Below, piece after piece: positions 9,704 to 19,452 of a stretch of DNA of 64,000 bases. This stretch comes from Anaerostipes rhamnosivorans. Its GTDB lineage: Bacteria; Bacillota; Clostridia; Lachnospirales; Lachnospiraceae. The translations under genes and the position numbers were made by a program. The stretch spans positions 3,155,001 to 3,219,000 of the forward strand of contig NZ_CP040058.1 in assembly GCF_005280655.1 (NCBI RefSeq). The letters are read 5' to 3'. Below the pieces are notes generated by a model. That model was given only the letters and a program-made list of their open reading frames with translations. It was not told where the DNA came from and ran no database searches. Positions within the stretch are counted from its first letter, which is position 1. The number at the start of each line of letters is the position of its first letter.

Positions 9704-10012
9704 TTAACAATCCCATTGAAACCGCTTCAGATCAACATGGGTGTCGTTTTTCATGGAAACTCCCTCTTGCTCTAATAAATACCTTTGTTCCGTCCATCCG
9801 GGGACAATCCGGCCAGCGTGATTGACAACCCGATGGCACGGATATTCTCCGTAGAGACCGGCCCTGCGCAGTACTGTGCCGACTAATCTGGAGTTTTTGT
9901 CTCTGCCGATCAGCCTTGCGATCTGTCCATAGGTGGCGACATTTCCCTCCGGAATTTCTTCCACTACAGAGAGAATTTCGTAGACCAGCGATTCATCTAA
10001 AATCTTTTTCAT
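9704..10012 (-). CDS. Single-domain MGMT-family protein (alkyltransferase-like) retaining an active-site cysteine
   Basis: The protein has 102 residues and consists only of the MGMT C-terminal DNA-binding domain (VATYGQIARLIG, LVGTVLRRAG, YPCHRVVNHAGRI). Classical alkyltransferase-like proteins of this size have tryptophan or another residue in place of the cysteine (PWHR) and flag O6-alkylguanine for excision repair. Here PCHRV is intact, so a transfer reaction is possible. It is upstream of and probably co-transcribed with ogt, next to uvrBA. Whether it repairs, flags, or does both cannot be told from the sequence. Confidence 0.82.
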   Translation of the reverse strand: MKKILDESLVYEILSVVEEIPEGNVATYGQIARLIGRDKNSRLVGTVLRRAGLYGEYPCHRVVNHAGRIVPGWTEQRYLLEQEGVSMKNDTHVDLKRFQWDC

Positions 10013-10080
10013 CAGCGCACATCCCCTCTCTGTATGACAAATTTCTTTATAATTTTATTCTATCTTTCAGTACCTGCTGA

Positions 10081-10138
10081 GTCAAGTAAAATGGGGTTTT
10101 CCGATAGTACTTGACAGTACATGAACTGGAAGTATAAA
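10081..10138 (+). promoter_or_regulatory. Promoter of the large surface protein, with an inverted repeat over the -35
   Basis: TTGACA (10111-10116) and TATAAA (10133-10138) are 16 bases apart, about 70 bases before the start codon. An inverted repeat, GTCAAGTA (10081-10088) and TACTTGAC (10108-10115), overlaps the -35 element and could be an operator. The spacing is slightly short but the hexamers are near consensus. Confidence 0.6.
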
Positions 10139-10205
10139 CTAAAATTAACTATATTTTGTTTTGGTTTTTTCTATATAAAAGGGGTTAGGATAAAGGGGGT
10201 AGAAA

Positions 10206-13121
10206 ATGACAAAAAACAAGCACTTTAGAAAACGTTTGCTGGTTCTATTATTTACTATAGCATTGTCCATGAATGGTTTTGTGCTATATGCAAAAAATGC
10301 AGAAGAGCCAGATAATCAAACAAAATCGGCAGTTTCAACAGAACTGCCGGCCAGTACTGTTAAAGAGACCGAGGAGCCCAAGACAGAAGAACAGACCAGC
10401 ACAGCCGGGACCAACTCAGATCTTCAAAAGACTGCAAAACCTGCAAAAGAAAACAAGACACCGGACAAAACCACTGCAGCCGTTTCCCGTGCTGCCAAAG
10501 CTCCGTCTCCATACGCAGATGAGGACAACAATGTAGCTAAAATCATCCGTGACGGAAATGAACTGTTCTATACTAATCTTCGTACCGCACTGAGCAAAGC
10601 TTCGGATGGTGAGGAGATCATTGTATTAAAAGATATTCCGGCCGCAGTGGGATATTATACGATTGATAAATCCATCACTCTAAATTTGAATGGACATAGT
10701 ATAGACGGCTTAAAAAATTATACGATTCTTGTCAATAAATACAATACAGCCGGTATCACCGTAACCATCAGGGATGGAGCAATTTACAGCAGCTGTAGCA
10801 GCGACTATGACTCCATGAGTATATGCATGCCGCTTTATATTCGAAGCTGCGGAAATGTAATCCTGGACAATGTAAAGCTGGAAGCCCGCCCGGCGGCTGA
10901 TATCTCCGGTGCAGGTATCAGAATCGAAAAGAACGCCACTCCGACTGAGGGGTCTGTGCCGCAGGTTACAGTCCGTGGGCAGAATACCTCAGTCAAAGGC
11001 ACCACATCCGGAATCAATATCATCAGTGATACGAAAGATGACAGGCGGCCAGAACTTGTGATCAACGGTGGTCTGGTAGAGGGCGGTTCTTTTGGAATTG
11101 CCGGAAACGGTACTAGTGACGCGACCAGTGTCACAGTCAACGGAGGGACAGTCAAGGCGTTGGGCAATAGTGGGACAGCAATTTATCAACCGCAGGACGG
11201 TTACCTGACTGTCAACGGAGGAACCATAGAAGGTAAAAATGGGATCCAGTTCTGCGGAGCAGGCAGTCTGTCTGTCACCGGCGGTATGATCACCGCAACA
11301 GCTGACACCATATCTGCTGCTGACCCGGGTACTGGTTCAGTTTTAGACGGTGCTGCTCTGTCTGTTTTATCCAGAGGAGGCGAGTATGGCGCCGCGAAGA
11401 GTTTGGATGTATCCATTACAGGCGGTATTCTAAAAAGTCTTAAGCATACAGCCATCCGTGAATACAGCGTCAACAGCCAGGAAACATTGATAAAAACAAT
11501 ACAGATTTACCAGGCAGAAGACAAAGACTTAAGGGTCATTTCCGGGACCCAGAAAGCTGCAGTCATTTTTGACAACCTTGCCGGAAATGATGCGATGGCT
11601 ATCTCCGGCGGCCGTTTTTCAAGCATTCTCTCAGACGCCTACTGCGCAAATCATTTTGAGTGCCAAAAGGAAAAAGATCAGGACAACCTCTATAGAGTTG
11701 TTCCGCGTACTTATTCACTGACCTATGATTACGCCGGCGGAAAACTGCCTGGAGGCAAGAAGAATCCCATCGGGTACACGTATTTTGACAGTGCCTTTAC
11801 TCTGGTAAATCCACAAAAGGAAGGGTACGATTTTGTTGGATGGACAGGAAGCGGCATCAGTTCCCCTCAAAAAGAAGTAACGGTTGCTGGACATTCTGAA
11901 GGAGATAAAACATACACAGCTGTTTATTCCCCAAAAGAATCCAGGATCGTATTTAAAACAAAAACAGATGATTTCACAATCCCTGATAAGATCGGAAGAA
12001 CAGATGAAGTCATCCATGACAGGACCATGCCAGTGGTTTCTGCCCGCAAAGGTTACAGTTTTGCCGGATGGTTTGACCAAAAAGGCAGGAAAGCGATACT
12101 GCTGCCCGAGAAATTCCCTGCAGGCACAACGGTTTATACGGCCAAATGGAACCTGATACCTCTTGCCTCTGATCCAAATATCCAGATAGAGGTGCCTGAA
12201 TTATCTCCGGACGGTACAGGTGTATCCGTCTCAGACGCGACGGTCACTGAATCAGCCCGGCAGGCCAGAAACATAATAAATGAAATAGCTGCAGGAAAAG
12301 TACCTGCGGGAATGAGTTCCGGAGACGCAAAAAAGATTAAAACTCTGTTGGATTCAGCTGGAAAAGATGATTCCGTCATTACCGTCCTTTCCCTGCAGGC
12401 AGAAAGAAAAGAACAGGCTTCTGAAGATGAACGGCATGAATTTGCCTCCGTCATGCGGGCAGATGAACAGGCCGCTGCGTATTTTGATCTTTCTGTGGCA
12501 ATCTCTATCCGTGTTGAATCGCCGGACGGAACGGTCCTGCAGATAGAAAATATAAACCTTTCCATGCTGGAAACTCCTCTGCTGTTTCAACTCCATGTAG
12601 AGCCTTCATGGATCCAGGAAAAAGCTGTGAGAATTGCCCATGTCCATAATAGGAGGGCAGAGGTCCTTACGGCTGAAAAAGTAAACCGTAAAAATGGAAG
12701 TATTGAATTCTATGCAAAGAGTTTCTCCACTTATGCGGTTCTCACCTCGGAAAATGTTGAGATTACATTTGACAGCAACGGAGGAACAAAAGTGTCCCCA
12801 CAAACTGTCAAGTACGGAACCTCCATCACAAAGCCTAAAAATCCAGTTAAAAAAGGATCTACATTTATAGGCTGGTACTTAGATAAAGAAGGTAAGGAAG
12901 CATACGATTTTACAACGAAGGTGCAGGATTCCTTTACCCTCTATGCAAAATGGTCTCAGAAAGGAAAAACCAAGACAATAAACAACGAACACCAAAACAC
13001 TGGGGCAGGCAGACATTCAAAACCGGTGAAGGCAGGTGACACTAAGAATCCTGGGTTATGGCAGCCTGTGCTGCTGGCTTCCGCAGTCTTCATTCTAATC
13101 TTAAGAAAGAGACTAAGGTAA
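10206..13121 (+). CDS. Large secreted/surface protein with beta-helix region and InlB-type B-repeats
   Basis: The 971-residue protein begins with a signal peptide (basic start, hydrophobic stretch, cleavage near residue 30) and a Thr/Lys/Glu/Ala-rich spacer to about residue 95. Residues about 100-480 show repeated short strands with VNGGTV, VTGGMI and ITGGIL motifs, the pattern of a right-handed beta-helix. Three InlB/Listeria-Bacteroides-type repeats follow near 500-575, 580-650 and 855-920 (EGYDFVGWTGSG, KGYSFAGWFDQKG, KGSTFIGWYLDKEG). The C-terminus carries a GD-containing segment, a hydrophobic span and RKRLR, resembling a non-LPXTG sorting signal. It stands alone between its own promoter and a terminator. 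Adhesion or polysaccharide binding is only a guess. Confidence 0.8.
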   Translation: MTKNKHFRKRLLVLLFTIALSMNGFVLYAKNAEEPDNQTKSAVSTELPASTVKETEEPKTEEQTSTAGTNSDLQKTAKPAKENKTPDKTTAAVSRAAKAPSPYADEDNNVAKIIRDGNELFYTNLRTALSKASDGEEIIVLKDIPAAVGYYTIDKSITLNLNGHSIDGLKNYTILVNKYNTAGITVTIRDGAIYSSCSSDYDSMSICMPLYIRSCGNVILDNVKLEARPAADISGAGIRIEKNATPTEGSVPQVTVRGQNTSVKGTTSGINIISDTKDDRRPELVINGGLVEGGSFGIAGNGTSDATSVTVNGGTVKALGNSGTAIYQPQDGYLTVNGGTIEGKNGIQFCGAGSLSVTGGMITATADTISAADPGTGSVLDGAALSVLSRGGEYGAAKSLDVSITGGILKSLKHTAIREYSVNSQETLIKTIQIYQAEDKDLRVISGTQKAAVIFDNLAGNDAMAISGGRFSSILSDAYCANHFECQKEKDQDNLYRVVPRTYSLTYDYAGGKLPGGKKNPIGYTYFDSAFTLVNPQKEGYDFVGWTGSGISSPQKEVTVAGHSEGDKTYTAVYSPKESRIVFKTKTDDFTIPDKIGRTDEVIHDRTMPVVSARKGYSFAGWFDQKGRKAILLPEKFPAGTTVYTAKWNLIPLASDPNIQIEVPELSPDGTGVSVSDATVTESARQARNIINEIAAGKVPAGMSSGDAKKIKTLLDSAGKDDSVITVLSLQAERKEQASEDERHEFASVMRADEQAAAYFDLSVAISIRVESPDGTVLQIENINLSMLETPLLFQLHVEPSWIQEKAVRIAHVHNRRAEVLTAEKVNRKNGSIEFYAKSFSTYAVLTSENVEITFDSNGGTKVSPQTVKYGTSITKPKNPVKKGSTFIGWYLDKEGKEAYDFTTKVQDSFTLYAKWSQKGKTKTINNEHQNTGAGRHSKPVKAGDTKNPGLWQPVLLASAVFILILRKRLR

Positions 13122-13145
13122 TTTCAATCGAACATGGCATTATAA

Positions 13146-13187
13146 AAGAATGCGTACATTAGGTCTTAAACTAATGTACGCATTCTT
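13146..13187. terminator. Strong bidirectional terminator between convergent genes
   Basis: A perfect 17-base-pair stem (13146-13162 with 13171-13187) has an 8-base loop. The T-rich side (TTCTTTTATAA) reads in the minus direction, so it best serves the histidine kinase operon; the stem can also stop the rightward surface-protein transcript. Confidence 0.85.
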
Positions 13188-13215
13188 ACGATTATAACCG
13201 TCTCTGGGTTAATTT

Positions 13216-16200
13216 TTACTCCACTATTTCATAGATAAAATCATACAGTGTCCGATACAGATGTTCCGGTTCGATTGGCTTAGCCAAATGGGCGTTCATC
13301 CCAGCAGCTTTGCTTTTTTCCACATCATCATCAAAAGCGTTTGCTGTCATGGCTATGATCGGAATATTTTCAGCATCTGCGTTGCTTAAGTTTCTGATAT
13401 TGGTAGTAGCCGTCAGCCCGTCCATGATCGGCATCCGGATGTCCATGAGGATAGCATCGTAGTAGCCCTTCTCTGATTTGCTAAACATCTCCATGGCGCG
13501 CAGTCCGTTTTCCGCTGTCTCCACGAGAAAGCCCTTTCCCTCCAGCAGCATTTTTGCGATCTCGGTATTTAAGGCATTGTCTTCCACAAGAAGCACTCTT
13601 TTTCCGGTAAAGTCAAAGTCTGCTTCCTCTTTCTGCTCCTTCTCTTCCTCTTTCTGGCAGAACACCTTCGTAAAGGCTGAGACTAAGGAAGCCTTAAACA
13701 TCGGCTTGCTCATCAGCAGGTTCACCCCTGCCAGTTTTGCCTCATGTTCGATGGAGGTCCAGTCATAAGCAGTCATGATAATGATCGTTACTTCCGGCCC
13801 CACAATGCTCCGGATGCGCCGGGCTGTCTCGATCCCGTCCATCTCCGGCATCTTCCAGTCGATCAGTATCATATCAAAATATTTCCCGCTTCCCCATAAA
13901 AACTTCACCCGCTCCACTGCCTTGCGCCCGCTGTCCACCCATTCTGCCTTGATGCCCATCTCCTTCAGGGTCACAATGGCACTCTCACACACTGCCACGT
14001 CATCATCCACCACCAGGGTACTGAGATGGGAGAAATTATAATGGTGCTGTTTTTGATTGTGACGGAGCTTTTCTTCCTCTGTGATGCCCAGTTTCACATC
14101 CACTGTGAATTCTGATCCCACGCCTTTGATAGAACGAACCGTAATCCTTCCATCCATCATATCCACAATGCTTTTGGAAATCGGCAGTCCAAGTCCGGTT
14201 CCGCCGTAAACTGACGTAATCCCGCTGCTTTCCTGGGAGAAGGTTTCAAATAAATGTGGCAGGAAATCATCACTCATGCCCACTCCGGTGTCGTTTATGA
14301 TAAAACGCAGAGTCACATCATTTTTGGCCTTTTTAAAGCGGCGGGTGGAGAAGGTGATCTTACCGCCCTCCTCTGTAAACTTCACTGCATTTCCAATAAT
14401 ATTGATCAACACCTGCTGCAGCTTCATAGCATCACCGATATAAAAATCATCGATTACCGGATCTACGATACATTCATAATCAACACCCTTTGCTTCTGCC
14501 TGTGCATAGCAGATAGAATTGATCCCATTGAGGAACTCTTCCATGGGGATTTTTTCATTTTTCAGCAGCATTTTTCCACTCTCAATCCGGCTCATATCCA
14601 GAATATCATTGATCAATGCCAGAAGGTATCTGGAGGAGATACCGATCTTGGAGATACAGTCTTCCACTTTGGCATCATTCCCAATGGACTGGGCTGCTAT
14701 GGTGCACATGCCGATAATGGCATTCATAGGTGTACGGATCTCATGGCTCATCCGGGATAAAAAGTCTGATTTGGCCGCATTTGCCTGCTCCGCTCCAGCC
14801 AGTGCCGCAGCCAGCTCTTGTTTCTGCCTCTGCTCCTGCCTGACAATGTCTGTCACGTCCGTCCTGGCCAGACATACCCGCCCAAGTTCCTTGTCAATGT
14901 AAAATACCTCGCATCTCTTCACCTGAAGAATTCCGTTCGGGTCCTTCATCTGCACCATAAATGAATAGGATTCATTTTCTGAAAGCATCTTGATCATATA
15001 ACCATAATTTAAGTTTTCCAGATACGTCCTTCTGGTTTCCTCATCCATGAACCGATCAGCCATCTTACGGATTTCCTTCTGGAATTTACCCTGAATCGGA
15101 ATTGTATTCATAACTTTTGAGTTCAAGGTAAACAACCGGTGGGCATCGTGGACAATGTCAATATCTACGATCATATCATAATCCAAGTCTGTGATCTTAT
15201 AGAGCAGTTTTTTCTGCATCTTTTGTTCCGTCTCATCGTAGGTATAGAAAAATACAATAATGTCTCCCGTCTCCGGATTTAAATAGGATCTGAAGTTTGT
15301 ATTGCTCCAAAAGGCGCTTCCATCTTTGCGTTTTCTCAGGTAATCGAATTTATAGTCAACCTTTCCAGCAGCAAAATCCCTGATAACCTTTTCCCGGGCC
15401 AGAGCCTCCCCGATTTTTTTACCGTATGCAGGGTCAGCTGCTGACTCCACCAGTTTCTGCACTGTATACTGATAGCTTTTTCCGACACCTGTCACCGCCA
15501 CCTCCGGGGCAGCCACATAGTTTTCCACCATATCTTGAGTCACATTCATCCGTCCCTGGATGCTTCTTCCATCCGATGACAACTCAGCAAAATAAGCCAG
15601 TTCATTTTCATAGAGCTCTTTGACCCGCTCCTGGAGAAGCTTTTCTTCCGTGATGTCCACAAATACACAGTAAAAATATTGTTCTCCGTCCTCCTCTGTA
15701 AACAGTTGGGCCTGAATAGAGATCCATTTAATTTTGCCGTCTTTACGGATCAGTCTGTTTTCATTGCGGATTGTATTTCCCTGTTTGAGCTGGGCCTTCA
15801 GCCTGTCCGCCATGATGACCAGATCATCCGGATAGATCACCGCTGCCATGTGGTTTCCCAAAGCCGCAAACTCTTCCCTTGTATACCCCAGGAAATCGTA
15901 AAGTCCGTCATTGGCAGCTATAACCGAAAATTGTTCATCAAACCGGCATCGAAATACAGCTCCGGGGATGTTATTATAAATATGCAGAATTTCATTCTGG
16001 GCCTTCTTCTGTTCTGTGATATCAATACACACAGAGATGATGGCAGGCCGCCCATCTTCAGCCTCCACCTTGTGGGCAACATCATGGACCCATATATAGG
16101 AACCATCCTTTCTGCGCATCCGGTACTCCAGGGTATATTCGCCGCTTTCTTCCATCTGGCGTTTTGCGCTGGCTAAAGCCTCCATGCGGTCATCCTGGTG

Positions 16201-16803
16201 GATACTGTTGGGAAGCAGTCCATGGATATCTAAAACAAATTCTTCTTCGCTTTCATAACCTAAATACTGCAGCATCCTTCTGTTAATAAAATAGAATGGG
16301 AAGCCCTTTTCCAGATATCCTCCAATCATCCCTCCAGCCAATGAATCATTCAGGATCTTCTGGCGCTGTCCTGTGATATTCTCCACCACCAAGGTCCTTG
16401 GATAATGTTCTTCTTCTCCCTGGCTTACTGCCGATTCAGAAAAATGGAGACTGGATATTGACCAGCGCTCCCCGGTCTTTGTCAGATTAAAGATTCCCCG
16501 GACTCTCCAGGCATATACAGAATTCCTGAGGATGATCTCTTCAAACACCATCCTTACCTGCTCATCCAGAGCCTGCTCATAGATCACATGACACTCTATG
16601 TCAAAGGGCTCCGGGATCTCTCCAATATCCTGATGCAGGTATCGGACCATCTCCTCTTTTCCGCAGGCATACTCCTTTTCCCCCGTACCGATAAAACTGA
16701 TATCCTCCGATAGATATCCGGCGGTTTTTTCCGCATCACGCAACTCAAACCAGCAGCTGCAAAACTCCCGGACAGTGTCAATCGCATTCATTTGTTCGCC
16801 CAT
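13216..16803 (-). CDS. Hybrid sensor histidine kinase (SnoaL-like, multi-PAS, HisKA, HATPase, two REC)
   Basis: The 1195-residue soluble protein has no transmembrane segment. From the N-terminus: an NTF2/SnoaL-like domain (about 5-130), PAS domains near 145-265, 270-390, 400-515 and 520-645, HisKA with the phosphoacceptor histidine in SHEIRTPMNAIIGM (about 670), HATPase with N, G1 and G2 boxes (INIIGNAVKF, NDTGVGM, GGTGLGLPIS), then two receiver domains (DWKMPEMDG near 980, DIRMPIMDG near 1115). There is no HPt domain, so the second receiver probably exchanges phosphate with another protein. It overlaps the upstream GGDEF/EAL gene by 26 bases, pointing to a joint signalling unit. The start at 16803 has GGAGGG. 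Confidence 0.92.
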   Translation of the reverse strand: MGEQMNAIDTVREFCSCWFELRDAEKTAGYLSEDISFIGTGEKEYACGKEEMVRYLHQDIGEIPEPFDIECHVIYEQALDEQVRMVFEEIILRNSVYAWRVRGIFNLTKTGERWSISSLHFSESAVSQGEEEHYPRTLVVENITGQRQKILNDSLAGGMIGGYLEKGFPFYFINRRMLQYLGYESEEEFVLDIHGLLPNSIHQDDRMEALASAKRQMEESGEYTLEYRMRRKDGSYIWVHDVAHKVEAEDGRPAIISVCIDITEQKKAQNEILHIYNNIPGAVFRCRFDEQFSVIAANDGLYDFLGYTREEFAALGNHMAAVIYPDDLVIMADRLKAQLKQGNTIRNENRLIRKDGKIKWISIQAQLFTEEDGEQYFYCVFVDITEEKLLQERVKELYENELAYFAELSSDGRSIQGRMNVTQDMVENYVAAPEVAVTGVGKSYQYTVQKLVESAADPAYGKKIGEALAREKVIRDFAAGKVDYKFDYLRKRKDGSAFWSNTNFRSYLNPETGDIIVFFYTYDETEQKMQKKLLYKITDLDYDMIVDIDIVHDAHRLFTLNSKVMNTIPIQGKFQKEIRKMADRFMDEETRRTYLENLNYGYMIKMLSENESYSFMVQMKDPNGILQVKRCEVFYIDKELGRVCLARTDVTDIVRQEQRQKQELAAALAGAEQANAAKSDFLSRMSHEIRTPMNAIIGMCTIAAQSIGNDAKVEDCISKIGISSRYLLALINDILDMSRIESGKMLLKNEKIPMEEFLNGINSICYAQAEAKGVDYECIVDPVIDDFYIGDAMKLQQVLINIIGNAVKFTEEGGKITFSTRRFKKAKNDVTLRFIINDTGVGMSDDFLPHLFETFSQESSGITSVYGGTGLGLPISKSIVDMMDGRITVRSIKGVGSEFTVDVKLGITEEEKLRHNQKQHHYNFSHLSTLVVDDDVAVCESAIVTLKEMGIKAEWVDSGRKAVERVKFLWGSGKYFDMILIDWKMPEMDGIETARRIRSIVGPEVTIIIMTAYDWTSIEHEAKLAGVNLLMSKPMFKASLVSAFTKVFCQKEEEKEQKEEADFDFTGKRVLLVEDNALNTEIAKMLLEGKGFLVETAENGLRAMEMFSKSEKGYYDAILMDIRMPIMDGLTATTNIRNLSNADAENIPIIAMTANAFDDDVEKSKAAGMNAHLAKPIEPEHLYRTLYDFIYEIVE

Positions 16804-19375
16804 ATATCTCTTCCCTCCATAGGCGGCAGCCGCCCTTACCTTCTGCTTTTGTACAGCTTAGAACCTGATCGGCCCGTTCTATGGCTTTGGCTATCGTATC
16901 TCCATCTTCCAGGAGGGCTGCGCCGGCTGAACAGATGATATTTCTCTCTCCGCCCCAGACCCCTTTGACAGCTTTGCAGATTTCTTCCCCTTTTTGGATG
17001 ATAAACTCTCCTGATCCTGCCTGCTTCATAACTGCCAAGAATTCATTTCCGCTGAACCTAGCCAAAATATCACTTCTTCTCGTGTGAGTGCGCAAAACCG
17101 TGCCTAACTCATAAACCTGATTGTCTCCTATACCACTGCTATGTCCGGGTTCATCCAAACTGAATAAATAAACAGCCAGCGGCATGTCTTCTTCCCTGAG
17201 GGACTTCACAGCTGCCTTCAGCCCTTTCCGGTTCAACAGTCCTGTCTGATAATCTTGGAATTCTTCATCCTGCAAAACCTGTTCACGCAAATGGTAAGCA
17301 TTAATCTCAGATGCCCGGCATATTCTCTTTACCAAGCTCTCTTTTAAAAACGGCCGTCCTATAAAATCATCCGCTCCCGCTCGGAGTGCCCGTTCCTCTG
17401 TCTTGGCATCGGGATTTGCAGTGGCAATGACCGGTATATTCCTGCACCCCCTGTCCTCCTTCAGCTGTTTCAGCAGAAGATAAGTATCTGGTCCCATCCA
17501 AGTCAGGCTTAATAAGATGGCAGCCACATCATTTTCACGGCCCCTCACTGTTTCCAAAAGACTTTTTCTGCCCACAGGCTCGATGATCTGGTACTCCTCC
17601 CCTAATTCCTTCTTGATCTCTTCCCGTAAGGAGAGATCTTCTTCCGCTACCAAAAGAATCTCCTTTTCCTCATCCGGCCTAACTGTTTCTCGTTCCACAT
17701 TGAACAGCGAGCTTACTGTGTTCTCTGCCAGCAATTGGTCAAACTCCATAGACGGCATTGGTTTTGCAAAATAATATCCCTGTACATAGTCACAGCCTAT
17801 TTCCTTCAGACGTTCCAGCTGTTCCTTTGTCTCCACTCCTTCCGCCACTACGCTGAGATGCATCCACCGGGCCAGGCTGATGATAAACTTAAGGATTCCC
17901 TGACTGACAGGTTTTGCCGTCTCACTCTGGATAAACTTCATATCCAGTTTAAGGATGTCAATAGGCATATTATTCAGCATGTTCAGTGATGAATAGCCGC
18001 TTCCGAAATCGTCCATTTCGATAACAAAACCCAGCTCCCTCAGATGGGAAACCGTTTCAATGATCTGGGCAGGCGTCTCTGTGTAGGCACTTTCGGTGAT
18101 CTCCAGATGCAGCCTGGAGGGGTCAAGTCCGTATTTCTTTACAATCCTGCACAAAATATCGGAAAGATCGGCATTATAAATGTCCGCTCTGGATACATTG
18201 ACTGATACCGGGATCGCTGAATACCCCTTATCCTCCCACTCTCTGAGCATCTCACATGTCTTTTCCCAGACGTACTGGTCCATCTTTGTGATAAACCCAT
18301 TGCTCTCAAACAGAGGGATAAAATTTGCCGGTGACTGTAGTCCCCACTCAGGGTGCTCCCATCGGACCAGTGCCTCAGCTCCTGCCAGGCTGCCGTCCAC
18401 GATCCGGTACTTTGGCTGCAGATAGACCTGGAACTGGTTTTCAGCCAAGGCCTGCTCCATGCCGTCAGTGATAGCCTGGTCATGCAGCAGCCTGCTTCTC
18501 AATTTGTCATCATAAAAGGCAAAATATTTTCCATACTGTCCTTTGATGCTGCGCGCAGCCAAAAGTGCCCGGTCACACATCTGTTCCGCAGACAACTCCC
18601 GGTCTTCCACCGTATAAATCCCCCATTTCATTGCAATACTTCCAGCTTCCATCATTTGATTAACTCTCTCGTTTGCTTCCTGGAATATCTCACTTTTATA
18701 ATTCCGCCTATGTTCAGTCATGCATACAAACTGGTCTGAATTCAGCCTTCCGCAGATCCCTCTTCCATTGATCTCTCTCTCATACATCTGTGCGATGTCC
18801 TGGAGAAGCCGATCTCCCGCAGGTATTCCGAATACATCATTGACGAGCTTAAAATTCTCGATATCAGAACAAATGATATCGTACCGCCCCGTTGGGTTCC
18901 GCATGAGGGCATCCCGGATGAGCTGATAGAAAAACTCTTTGCTGTACAGGCCTGTCAAACGGTCAAACTTCACTTGGTTTACCACGGCAGCCGTCTCCCG
19001 CAGGTTGATAATACTTGCCACCCGGTGCAGGATGATCTGGGGCCTGTAAGGTTTGGCTACAAAATCTGACGCCCCGTGGGACAAGGCCGCCAGCTCATCG
19101 GACTCCGCATCATTCTGCGTTGTGACAATGACAGGAATCGATGAGTATGCTTTGTCCGCTTTCATCAGAGACAGAAATGTATACCCATCCATAACAGGCA
19201 TGACAATATCCAGCAGTATCAGTGAGATCCCTTCCCCATACTGCTTTAATACCTCCAATGCCTCTTTTCCGTTTTCCGCTTCCAGAACATCATAATCAGA
19301 ATTTAAAATCTGGCAAAGCAACTGCCGGTTTATCTGATTGTCCTCTACTACCAATACCTTTTTCTGAGACAGCAT
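16778..19375 (-). CDS. REC-GGDEF-EAL-REC-GGDEF protein, probable cyclic-di-GMP phosphodiesterase
   Basis: Residues about 1-125 form a receiver (phosphoacceptor in LLDIVMPVMDG). Residues about 145-295 form a degenerate GGDEF domain (NSDQF at the catalytic position). Residues about 300-550 form an EAL domain with the active-site motifs kept (AEALVRW, LEITES, DDFGSGYSS, QGYYFAKP). A second receiver (about 565-690) has LLSLTWM where the aspartate is expected, and a second GGDEF domain (about 700-855) reads SGNEF. The protein should therefore hydrolyse rather than make c-di-GMP, with one working receiver. The ATG at 19375 was chosen because AAAGGA precedes it at 5 bases; an ATG at 19396 lacks such a site. 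It is translationally coupled to the hybrid kinase downstream. Confidence 0.88.
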   Translation of the reverse strand: MLSQKKVLVVEDNQINRQLLCQILNSDYDVLEAENGKEALEVLKQYGEGISLILLDIVMPVMDGYTFLSLMKADKAYSSIPVIVTTQNDAESDELAALSHGASDFVAKPYRPQIILHRVASIINLRETAAVVNQVKFDRLTGLYSKEFFYQLIRDALMRNPTGRYDIICSDIENFKLVNDVFGIPAGDRLLQDIAQMYEREINGRGICGRLNSDQFVCMTEHRRNYKSEIFQEANERVNQMMEAGSIAMKWGIYTVEDRELSAEQMCDRALLAARSIKGQYGKYFAFYDDKLRSRLLHDQAITDGMEQALAENQFQVYLQPKYRIVDGSLAGAEALVRWEHPEWGLQSPANFIPLFESNGFITKMDQYVWEKTCEMLREWEDKGYSAIPVSVNVSRADIYNADLSDILCRIVKKYGLDPSRLHLEITESAYTETPAQIIETVSHLRELGFVIEMDDFGSGYSSLNMLNNMPIDILKLDMKFIQSETAKPVSQGILKFIISLARWMHLSVVAEGVETKEQLERLKEIGCDYVQGYYFAKPMPSMEFDQLLAENTVSSLFNVERETVRPDEEKEILLVAEEDLSLREEIKKELGEEYQIIEPVGRKSLLETVRGRENDVAAILLSLTWMGPDTYLLLKQLKEDRGCRNIPVIATANPDAKTEERALRAGADDFIGRPFLKESLVKRICRASEINAYHLREQVLQDEEFQDYQTGLLNRKGLKAAVKSLREEDMPLAVYLFSLDEPGHSSGIGDNQVYELGTVLRTHTRRSDILARFSGNEFLAVMKQAGSGEFIIQKGEEICKAVKGVWGGERNIICSAGAALLEDGDTIAKAIERADQVLSCTKAEGKGGCRLWREEIYGRTNECD

Positions 19376-19452
19376 ATAAATCCTTTCTTTATCCAAAACG
19401 TGCAGAAGGAAGTCCTCCTCTTCGCCGGTTTGACATCGTGTTATGAAAAAGC

